Part shown: positions 30,301-36,877 of the stretch, piece by piece
Layout: every line of letters begins with the position of its first letter
How positions within the stretch are numbered: the first letter of the stretch is position 1
Assembly (NCBI GenBank): GCA_937862885.1
Contig: CALMEE010000064.1
Coordinates: 62,001 to 126,000, forward strand
Source of the DNA: an uncultured Planctomycetaceae bacterium
Lineage (GTDB): Bacteria > Planctomycetota > Planctomycetia > Pirellulales > Pirellulaceae
Direction of reading: 5' to 3'
DNA length: 64,000 bases
The notes under the pieces: model-generated
What the model was told of the DNA's origin: nothing
The model's database searches: none
What the model saw: only the letters and a program-made list of their open reading frames with translations
Translations under genes and position numbers: made by a program

Positions 30301-30577
30301 GTCCTTCAAACAGCCATCGGCCATCGAGGAAATCATGAAAGAGATGCGTTTTGGTTCCCAGCGTAACGTAACTGCCGTCATAGCCGAGACCGCGATCAGC
30401 CACGTTGGCTCCGATCCACAATCTGCCCGGTAACAACGTGGGTATCTCGCCCATCATGGTTGGTTGGTATGCATTATCAAACAAACCGTCGTATTGGGCG
30501 TTGACTTGAACTCGATTGACCAATAAGGCGGCAGCGAGCGTTAATCCGAGGCCAATTAAACGTAGACTCATCTTCAT
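27380..30577 (-). CDS. Inverse-autotransporter-like protein: N-terminal barrel plus right-handed beta-helix
   Basis: The 1065-residue product starts with a signal peptide ending near VQVNA. Residues 50-275 show alternating, aromatic-rich strands (GRLWIGANVADRG, FANLGIERVFSL, GFDAMFRYRPSGLAHINGSV, VLGLSLMFGG) like an outer-membrane barrel of the intimin/inverse autotransporter type. A linker (LEPTVRNDHIVRFQQDL) is followed by about 730 residues of Asn/Gly-rich right-handed parallel beta-helix repeats (NNGISD, GNGQHGITYL). This is the intimin order, with barrel first and passenger outside. The passenger's ligand or enzyme activity is unknown; pectate-lyase-like catalytic residues were not found. 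GGGGA lies about 8 bases ahead of the ATG. A terminator follows. Confidence 0.8.
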   Translation of the reverse strand: MKMSLRLIGLGLTLAAALLVNRVQVNAQYDGLFDNAYQPTMMGEIPTLLPGRLWIGANVADRGLGYDGSYVTLGTKTHLFHDFLDGRWLFEGRGHVSVDRGGFFANLGIERVFSLPAAGADISSSFWFDYDDDQVGDFAHTMTSVGVSAAVKTRRWDLYGNGYLPIGSSDFAQGDPTGQRCFLGNSIVLQAGIDSALTGFDAMFRYRPSGLAHINGSVEFGGYHYDSQLVEEFSGVRVRTGAQFMRGLIVSAELNHDNRFDFTGVLGLSLMFGGNARGTEYGLLGRDLEPTVRNDHIVRFQQDLILAIDPDTGLPYNVFHVDNTADAAFADGTFETRFVSLDQAEAASGADDIIFVHIGDGTTRNMDAGIVLKDGQLLLGEGVQHLIPIQGNQFFILCNNIFDDPNLRPRITNNFGGPGVTLANRNTVRGLIIDGEAPGALMSHGILAGNGATNTTGIIEDVTILGAVLNGINLQNIAGDWSFARNRIERSGFHGIFINNAIDPTSRFDFVENQTQFNIRNGIFFDDYNGSVFNFERNVTSNNLGSGIVMRQYNGTRGVFDFIEPIASGNTGSGISIIGADGNLRILNATILNNGGAGVSLVDFTNTHPADSTLIGTFNGGTSNISGNLAANINIWLRTGQQQVLITDSTLDGGGTGILARATNAGSDLNIQVLDNLSVSNNISDGMRFIAETAASINVLVENTGAALNVNGNGQHGITYLVGDDAGGAISSFQGVTRNININGSGVNGIFGATIDDGQLDLTFENININASGLDGMQLLAQTNPNGIVNLVRTNNMTITNSGRNGVTMQTNADSNLDFVMTNSLISNGPALPDAAGNQSGGIGFAVTTFGGVGAPVDDSRTRLFLANNTIQGFRFGGMSIDANGDSRVLATLNSNVIQNNGEGLDPTELPYFHGLSVTSSGTSVVNLEMNTNLLTNNWERGLFMQTFGSGTINAVLVGNAIANNDFGEDATDPPFTSGFQDALVINGPLGNISIAMSNNFFALDVTFANAGGAPQFIVELDGLTNGFGVPTLAGPFTLNPFSLVAVPTLDAEKAAFEAAGFPPQ

Positions 30578-30980
30578 CGATAATTCCCCGCGTCGATCAC
30601 GTTAGAGCACTCAGCCAATATCATAAGAACCAAGCGCATAATGCCTGCAAAATCACTACAGGTGATAAAATGAATCGACACCACCAAATCATTCTCATTA
30701 GCAATTTCGTTATGATTGGCGTAATTCGCAAAGTTTGACACCACTGCTTTCAATCGAATTGATGGCAGATTCTTGGCGAATTAACCCTGTTCGACGCTAG
30801 CTGGCGCTTTCGCGAGGGTCGGGGATGAAAAGTAGATAAACGTGATAACTGGGGAAGGTGAGCATGCGAAAAATTCCCGCCCAGAGGTTTCCCAGGTCAC
30901 CAATGGCATTGGCGACGAGCAATCCACAGAAGTAGCCGCGAAAGCAGAATTGTGATTTGAGTGATACGTTTGCCAGCTAG
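30578..30980. other. Intergenic region, possible decayed ORF
   Basis: About 400 bases. On the minus strand, 30797-30976 is open for 59 codons and reads like a hydrophobic small protein (YFCGLLVANAIGDLGNLWAG). It has no ATG, GTG or TTG at its head and no ribosome-binding site, so I treat it as a remnant or chance. The promoter of the beta-helix gene should be near 30600-30700. Confidence 0.35.
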
Positions 30981-31760
30981 CTAACGAATCAATGACTCAA
31001 CGTTTTCCAATCGTTGTTCCATCCGCTCGAGCCGCGAATTCAATGCCTCGATTTGATCCCGCAACTCCGCCACGAGTGTGCTTGAGTGTGAAGCTGCGGG
31101 TGGCCCGCTCGTCGGTGCATGGTCATCGTCATCTCCGCCTTCAGTTGTGGAAAAACGAAATCCGCTGGACTCGATACTGGCGGGGCGCTCGTTCGCCGGG
31201 TAGAGCCCATGATCCACAGTTTGTCCTCGCCCTGCGGGAGTTAATGCTATCAATAGCGACTTTTCCATCAATGACTGGCAAATGGGCCTTAACGCGTTAA
31301 TATCGGCAATCGGTTCCATCCGCGCCGCCCGCGCCCGCAGTTCGCCAAGCGTCTGTCCACCACGCAACAATAATTCCGCGACAACCGCCAACTCTTGCTT
31401 ATCGACACCCAGCCATTGATACATGTTGTGGCGATACTTAGAAACACGGCCAGAACCCACGATTTCCGTAACCGCCCCAATTTCTTTCAGGTGATCCAGG
31501 CTCAACAAGACATCGTCAGCATCGAGATCCATTTGCGGACTTCGATTCGATTTCTGATTGCAGCCGGTCGTAATCGAGTTCAGCGTCATCGGGTATGCGT
31601 CGGGCGTGGTTTTGGCTTTTTCGATCAACACACCCACGACTCGCCGCTCGATGCGATTGAGGGGCCGCCATTTGCGTTCTGGAACGATGGCGTTATCGAC
31701 GGTTGCCGTGTCCGCTTGGACTTCTTTGGCAAGTGGGTTATCGTTATGATCTTCATTCAT
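30981..31760 (-). CDS. YceH/DUF480 family protein
   Basis: 259 residues. The body is the DUF480 fold, two winged-helix domains: RIERRVVGVLIEKAKTTPDA, then YPMTLNSITTGCNQKSNRSP, a nearly invariant family block, and LRGGQTLGELRARAARM. The C-terminal third is an acidic linker followed by a coiled coil (VAELRDQIEALNSRLERMEQ), which is common in this family. The biochemical role is unknown; DNA binding is suggested by the fold. It is divergent from lpxK, with starts 75 bases apart, so they share a promoter region. Confidence 0.88.
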   Translation of the reverse strand: MNEDHNDNPLAKEVQADTATVDNAIVPERKWRPLNRIERRVVGVLIEKAKTTPDAYPMTLNSITTGCNQKSNRSPQMDLDADDVLLSLDHLKEIGAVTEIVGSGRVSKYRHNMYQWLGVDKQELAVVAELLLRGGQTLGELRARAARMEPIADINALRPICQSLMEKSLLIALTPAGRGQTVDHGLYPANERPASIESSGFRFSTTEGGDDDDHAPTSGPPAASHSSTLVAELRDQIEALNSRLERMEQRLENVESLIR

Positions 31761-31835
31761 GGGCTATTCTCCTGGGTCATCCCATTATTGCCGAAATCGA
31801 TCGCCTTTCTCAAGGCGTATCCTCATTCAGAGGCT

Positions 31836-32957
31836 ATGAAACGTCATCAGCTAGAGCAAATCATCTCCGGAAAATCGCGTGGAATTGCTCCCGCGGCCCT
31901 AAGGATGACTCTCAGTACGCTCACGCCCATTTATCGAGCAGCGATCTCGGTGCGAAATTTCATGTTCGACCGAGGCTGGCGAAAAATCGAAACCGGTGGC
32001 TTACCTGTCATCTCGGTTGGTAACCTAACCGTGGGTGGGACTGGCAAGACACCTTTCGTAGCTTGGCTGGCACGGACCATCATTGCCTTGCACAAGCGGC
32101 CAGCAATAATCAGCCGCGGCTACGGGCGCGGCCAGTCCCTGCACAACGATGAATACCTAGAATTGCAAATCCGCTTGCCACACACGGAACACTTGCAGGA
32201 TCCAAATCGCGTTGCGTTAGCACGACGGCTAGCGGAACAAAACGATGCGGATGTTCTTTTATTGGATGACGGATTCCAACATCGTCGACTTCATCGTGAT
32301 TTAGATATCGTTCTGATCGACTGCACCTGCCCGTTTGGGTACGACCGCTTGCTACCGAGGGGTTTGTTGCGTGAGCCACTACAGGCTCTGCGCCGCGCAC
32401 ATGTAATCGCGTTGACGCGAGTGGACCAAGTCAGCGAAAACCAACGGAATGAAATCAAGCGGAGGGTCACTTCGATTTTTAAGCAACATGGCCATGGTCA
32501 AGCAGAAAGTGCAGACAATCGACTCGTCAACCTTCATTTGCCCATTTTTGCTGAAGTGAGCTTTGTTCCCACCCACGTTACATCGCAGGAGACTCATCTG
32601 GAATTGGCGGATATCCGGAATCGCAAGCCGATTGCCTTTTGCGGCATTGGGAACCCGGTGGGCTTCCAAAATCTACTGACTCAATTATGCGGCGAAAGAT
32701 CGTTTGGCGCGGCAAACCAACTCCTGGTGTTTCCCGATCACCACGCGTTCAATCGCAGTGACGTTGATTCGATCCTCCAAGCGGCTCATCAATTTGGAGC
32801 TGACATCGTCTTATGTACCTTGAAGGATTATGTGAAGGTCAGCCGAATTTGGCCTGATCGTGCAACATCGATTCCGTTGGGTGCCGTCGTGGTTGAAGCG
32901 GAATTTCGTTCCGGCGAAACTCAAGTGCAACAACTGATTTCTCACCTTCTGGCTTGA
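31836..32957 (+). CDS. lpxK: Tetraacyldisaccharide 4'-kinase
   Basis: Phosphorylates the lipid A disaccharide at the 4' position at the inner membrane. The 373-residue product has an N-terminal amphipathic or membrane-binding helix (TLSTLTPIYRAAISVRNFMF), the P-loop VGNLTVGGTGKTPFV at 61-75, ISRGYGRG, and LLLDDGFQHRRLHRDLDI, all LpxK hallmarks. The frame is open back to 31395 across the opposing DUF480 gene. The ATG at 31836 gives the family's normal length and N-terminus. Its presence implies a lipid A-containing outer membrane. Confidence 0.93.
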   Translation: MKRHQLEQIISGKSRGIAPAALRMTLSTLTPIYRAAISVRNFMFDRGWRKIETGGLPVISVGNLTVGGTGKTPFVAWLARTIIALHKRPAIISRGYGRGQSLHNDEYLELQIRLPHTEHLQDPNRVALARRLAEQNDADVLLLDDGFQHRRLHRDLDIVLIDCTCPFGYDRLLPRGLLREPLQALRRAHVIALTRVDQVSENQRNEIKRRVTSIFKQHGHGQAESADNRLVNLHLPIFAEVSFVPTHVTSQETHLELADIRNRKPIAFCGIGNPVGFQNLLTQLCGERSFGAANQLLVFPDHHAFNRSDVDSILQAAHQFGADIVLCTLKDYVKVSRIWPDRATSIPLGAVVVEAEFRSGETQVQQLISHLLA

Positions 32958-33117
32958 TCGCAGCAAGATCGCTGACAAACTAAGGGTCCCTTTTCTTGCT
33001 ACTCGATTTGGTCGATCTGACCCACGGCCAGACCCACGGTTCGCCGCCGAACATCCTGAAATTGGCACGGAAATTGCTGCTTTGACCTAGCGTTGGAATG
33101 AACTACTGACGAGTTGA

Positions 33118-33133
33118 CAGGTCCAAAGACCTG
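33118..33133. promoter_or_regulatory. Perfect inverted repeat upstream of hsp20
   Basis: CAGGTC, loop CAAA, GACCTG, 100 bases ahead of the hsp20 start and overlapping a TTGACA hexamer at 33114-33119. It could be an operator or a 5' leader hairpin. There is no T-run, so it is not a terminator. No CIRCE element is seen. Confidence 0.35.
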
Positions 33134-33233
33134 CTCAGTTAGTTAAACGCTAACCATGTTCATGCCTACGTTAAGTCAGTAACAAAAACGTCATTCACGA
33201 ATTTCCACGTATAACGAAAGGAGGAAATTTACC

Positions 33234-33680
33234 ATGAGTACTGTTCGAAATGGTTCGCGGTTTACGTTGCTTCCTATGGGTACCTGGAATCCTGAACTCG
33301 GGACCTTGATGGATCACGTTTTACAACCCGTGTTGGGAAGATCGCCCAACCAAACTTGTGACATGACGGCTCCGCTGAGCATTTGGGAGACCGACACTCA
33401 CTATCACTTCGAAATGGATTTGCCGGGTGTTGAGTTGTCTTCAGTCGACATGAAATTGGAAAAGGGAGTATTGCACATTGTCGCCAATCGCCCAGTCCGA
33501 GCCGATGTCGAGTTCATTCGGCAAGAGCGCTGCTTTGGCAAGATCGAACGGCTAATTAGTCTGCCTGATCGAATTGACGAAGAAAAGATCGAAGCCAGCT
33601 TAAGTGATGGTGTTTTGTCCATTCAAGTTCCCAAAGCACCTGAAGCCCAGGTTAAAAAGATCCAAGTTCGATTTAAATAA
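33234..33680 (+). CDS. Hsp20/alpha-crystallin family small heat shock protein
   Basis: An ATP-independent holdase chaperone of 148 residues. The alpha-crystallin domain runs from about residue 44 (APLSIWETDTHYHFEMDLPG) to 135, including LEKGVLHIVANRP and ISLPDRIDEEKIEASLSDGV. The C-terminal anchor IQV follows the domain. The start is fixed by a strong AAAGGAGG site about 9 bases upstream, the best ribosome-binding site in the window, consistent with high expression under stress. It stands alone. Confidence 0.93.
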   Translation: MSTVRNGSRFTLLPMGTWNPELGTLMDHVLQPVLGRSPNQTCDMTAPLSIWETDTHYHFEMDLPGVELSSVDMKLEKGVLHIVANRPVRADVEFIRQERCFGKIERLISLPDRIDEEKIEASLSDGVLSIQVPKAPEAQVKKIQVRFK

Positions 33681-33896
33681 GCAACGCCTCTGTTGCAATC
33701 CCAATTCGAAGCGAGCTGGACCCAATTCTCTCCTAACCCTGTGCCCGCTCAAGTTCTGGGTCGGGCCAGGTTTTAACACACGAGCCATGTGTTGTTCGTA
33801 AGTGATCCGATGCTTCTTCGGATTGGCGCGCACATAGGTTTTGATTGCGCACGGGTTTACAGTATCTTGCATTAATCTTTCTTTCGCGAGAATGCC

Positions 33897-35414
33897 ATGT
33901 TCCTATTCCAGAAGTCAAAATGCCAACTCGTTTTTTCCGTCGTTTTTTCCGTTGCCCTAATCGGTGGTAGTTGTTTTGCCGTCGCAAATTGGGTGTTGCC
34001 TAAGTCCGGTTATCAACAGGAAATCGAGAAAGCGGACCGCGCTTTTCAGGCTTTGCAGGCTGCGGCCGATTTGTCGGTTGCTTTCCAGCATGTCGCTGTA
34101 GCGTTGCGACCGAGCGTTGTTAGTATCAGCTCGGAAACGAGGGTCGTTGTAACCGCACCGCAAATGCAACGGCCTCGGTTGCCCTTTGATTTGCGACCGT
34201 TTTTCGATGATCGGGAATTGGAGGACTTTTTCCGATTTGACATACCAGAACGCGAACAGCGTAGTCGAGGAATTGGTTCAGGTGTCATTATCCAAGAGAA
34301 CGGTTATATCCTGACCAATCATCATGTCATACGAAACGCCGAAAAAATCCAGGTCACCTTGTCTGATAACCGCATCTTTGACGCGGAGGTCGTGGGAACC
34401 GATCAAGAGACCGATTTGGCGGTATTAAAAATCGCCACGACGGGATTGAAGCCCGTGAAATGGGGAGACAGTGATGCTGCGAAGGTCGGGGAGTGGGTTG
34501 TTGCGATAGGGAGCCCATTTGGTTTGAGCCAAACCGTGACCGCGGGAATCATCAGTGCCGTTGGCCGCGATGCAGTGGGTATAAGCAGCTATGAGAATTT
34601 TTTGCAAACTGACGCTGCGATCAACCCCGGCAACTCCGGCGGCCCGTTGGTGAACTTGCAAGGGGAGCTATTGGGGATCAACACGGCGATTGCCAGTCGA
34701 AGTGGTAGCTTCCAAGGCGTTGGGTTCGCGATACCATCGAGCATGGCTCGTCGAGTCGTTGACAAGCTGATTCGCCACGGAGAAGTGCAACGTGGCTTCC
34801 TCGGCATCGGCATTCAGGATTTGACGGAAGAACTCGCCGAAAGTTTTCAATTTACGGGCAAGCCCGGGGTGCTCGTCGGGGAAATCGTGGGCGGCGGGCC
34901 AGCCGATCGAGCTGGGCTCAAAGAAGGCGATATCATCACATCCATCAATGGACGAAACTTTTCCAATGCCAACCAATTACGAAATTACGTAGCTGATTTG
35001 GAACCTGGCAGCCGCTATGCCCTCGAGTACTTTCGGGATGGGAAGCTGCAACAAAGCGAAGTTGAAGTTGGCCTGCGTAATGTCGACATGATCGCTGGTC
35101 GTGGTCGTTCGCTACCGCCGGGTGCTCAACAACAATCGGAGTTGGGAGTGATTGTTCAACCCCTGGACCCAGACCTTGCGGCACAATTGAAGTTGCGCGA
35201 TGACAAAGGCGTTTTGGTTACTGAAGTCGAAGCGTCTGGCTTGGCTGCTCGTTTGGGGATTAAAGCCGGTGACGTGATCCTATCCGTAAACGGGGAAGTG
35301 GTGGACAGTCCCGAAGCGTTTAACCAACACGTGCGCGATGCTGACATGTCGCAGGGAATTCGCATCCATTTGTATTCGAATGGTTCCTATCGCTTCGTAT
35401 TTCTGCGGCAATAG
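33897..35414 (+). CDS. DegP/HtrA-type periplasmic serine protease with two PDZ domains
   Basis: 505 residues with an N-terminal signal or anchor segment (LVFSVVFSVALIGGSCFAVA). The trypsin-like domain has the triad His143 (TNHHVI), Asp173 (ETDLAVLKI) and Ser247 (NPGNSGGP). PDZ1 lies at about 285-375 (GFLGIGIQDLTEELAESF) and PDZ2 at about 410-500 (GVLVTEVEASGLAARLGIKA). This is the full DegP/DegQ layout, so it is expected to degrade or refold damaged envelope proteins. It sits after hsp20, but a 216-base gap suggests its own promoter. Confidence 0.92.
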   Translation: MFLFQKSKCQLVFSVVFSVALIGGSCFAVANWVLPKSGYQQEIEKADRAFQALQAAADLSVAFQHVAVALRPSVVSISSETRVVVTAPQMQRPRLPFDLRPFFDDRELEDFFRFDIPEREQRSRGIGSGVIIQENGYILTNHHVIRNAEKIQVTLSDNRIFDAEVVGTDQETDLAVLKIATTGLKPVKWGDSDAAKVGEWVVAIGSPFGLSQTVTAGIISAVGRDAVGISSYENFLQTDAAINPGNSGGPLVNLQGELLGINTAIASRSGSFQGVGFAIPSSMARRVVDKLIRHGEVQRGFLGIGIQDLTEELAESFQFTGKPGVLVGEIVGGGPADRAGLKEGDIITSINGRNFSNANQLRNYVADLEPGSRYALEYFRDGKLQQSEVEVGLRNVDMIAGRGRSLPPGAQQQSELGVIVQPLDPDLAAQLKLRDDKGVLVTEVEASGLAARLGIKAGDVILSVNGEVVDSPEAFNQHVRDADMSQGIRIHLYSNGSYRFVFLRQ

Positions 35415-35570
35415 CCGTTTACGCAGCTTGGGTCGCAATCGTAACGTTGCCTTCTGGCCGATCAGTGTGATCGAATCGGTTATAAAGTCTTCGTGTCGCG
35501 AGTTGGCAAGATAATAACGTTCAGCGACTCAGCCGTGCCGCGAGCCTTGATGTTGTGGATTGCCGCCATA

Positions 35571-36740
35571 TCAATCGTTTGATGACTCAATCCAGCCACC
35601 TCCAATCACTTGCTCGCCAAGATAGCAAACGACAGCCTGTCCAGGGGCAACTCCGAATTGTGGTGTCTCGAATGTAATGTGTAATTCCCCGTTACGGATT
35701 GTTGCGAACGCAGGGGCGGCACGGCTGTTATACCGGATTTGGGCTAGGCACGGAAAATCCGTCCCGTCAGCCACTATTTGTCCTCCAGGTAATTCTTCCA
35801 CGAGCCAGTTCAAATCTTTTGCAACCAAGCGTGACTTGCCCAAATCTTCTTTTTTTCCAATGACAACTTGATTGCGCGTCGCATCGATACGCGTGACAAA
35901 ATAGGGTTCTCCCATGGCAACGCCTAGCCCTTTGCGTTGCCCGATCGTAAACGCTTCGATCCCAGCATGATGGCCAACGACGTGGCCAGTCGTGGTGACG
36001 ATTTCTCCAGACGTTTGCCGTGATCGATTCCGTTCTCGAACGAACTCACCGTGGTGACCGGACGTCACAAAACAGATCTCTTGACTGTCTCTTTTCTCGG
36101 CGACATTTAACCCTAAATCCGTCGCGATGCGCCGGATGGTAGTTTTGTCGAAATGACCAACGGGTAGTAACATACGGCGCAAATATTCGCGGCGGATCCC
36201 GAACAGAACATACGATTGATCTTTGCTCAGATCGATGCCACGAACCAGTCGCGGTATCGATGGCGAATTTGTTTGATCATCGCCGACCGGTTGTAACCGG
36301 GCATAATGCCCTGTCGCCACGTACTCGGCAGCCACGCCATCGGCGTACTCAAACAATTTTCCGAACTTGATCCAATTGTTGCATTGCACGCACGGATTAG
36401 GCGTGCGCCCCGCCGTATATTCGTCGACAAAATAGTCGATGATTTGACGGAATTCTTCCTCAAGGTTTAAAGCGTAAAAGGGAATGCCCAACCGTTCTGC
36501 CACGCGGCGACCGTCTTCCGCATCGAGGGCACTACAGCAACCTTGTTTGTGGTCGGCACGTGGATTAAGCACGGGTAGCAACGTCGATTTTTCGCGTGTG
36601 CCATCGATTGAGCAAGCACTGATGGCCTTTTCGCCATGGCGCATGAAAACGCCGATCACGTCGTGTCCTTGTTCAATCAATAAATGGGCGGCAACACTGG
36701 AGTCAACACCCCCGGACATTGCCAAAACAACACGTGCCAT
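35571..36740 (-). CDS. mnmA: tRNA-specific 2-thiouridylase MnmA
   Basis: Adds sulfur to U34 of tRNA for Lys, Glu and Gln, using ATP and a sulfur relay. The 389-residue product has the PP-loop SGGVDSS at 9-15, the nucleophile Cys117 in TPNPCVQCN, the second active-site Cys223 in SQEICFV, and the C-terminal beta-barrel (FTIGQRKGL). The insert around residues 45-70 contains a CC pair (KQGCCS) that many family members share. It lies downstream of the formate dehydrogenase operon, with 137 bases between, same strand. Confidence 0.95.
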   Translation of the reverse strand: MARVVLAMSGGVDSSVAAHLLIEQGHDVIGVFMRHGEKAISACSIDGTREKSTLLPVLNPRADHKQGCCSALDAEDGRRVAERLGIPFYALNLEEEFRQIIDYFVDEYTAGRTPNPCVQCNNWIKFGKLFEYADGVAAEYVATGHYARLQPVGDDQTNSPSIPRLVRGIDLSKDQSYVLFGIRREYLRRMLLPVGHFDKTTIRRIATDLGLNVAEKRDSQEICFVTSGHHGEFVRERNRSRQTSGEIVTTTGHVVGHHAGIEAFTIGQRKGLGVAMGEPYFVTRIDATRNQVVIGKKEDLGKSRLVAKDLNWLVEELPGGQIVADGTDFPCLAQIRYNSRAAPAFATIRNGELHITFETPQFGVAPGQAVVCYLGEQVIGGGWIESSND

Positions 36741-36877
36741 CGATCCATGCGAGCTATTTTGTGCTCGTCATCATTAAACTAGAGATGGATTCTGTGCAAA
36801 GGCTCGCAGCAAATACAAATGCCGTGCTGAACCCATTCCAATTGGAATTGGAAGTCTGCACAAGAATCGTTGAAGGA

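Noticed and set aside
31395-31835. N-terminal extension of lpxK across the DUF480 gene
   Set aside because: It would overlap a well-supported opposing gene, and LpxK proteins normally begin near the ATG at 31836.
35459-35473. Palindrome CGATCA-GTG-TGATCG between convergent degP-type and mnmA genes
   Set aside because: No T-run and no promoter nearby, so neither terminator nor operator can be argued; a 6-bp match is not rare.
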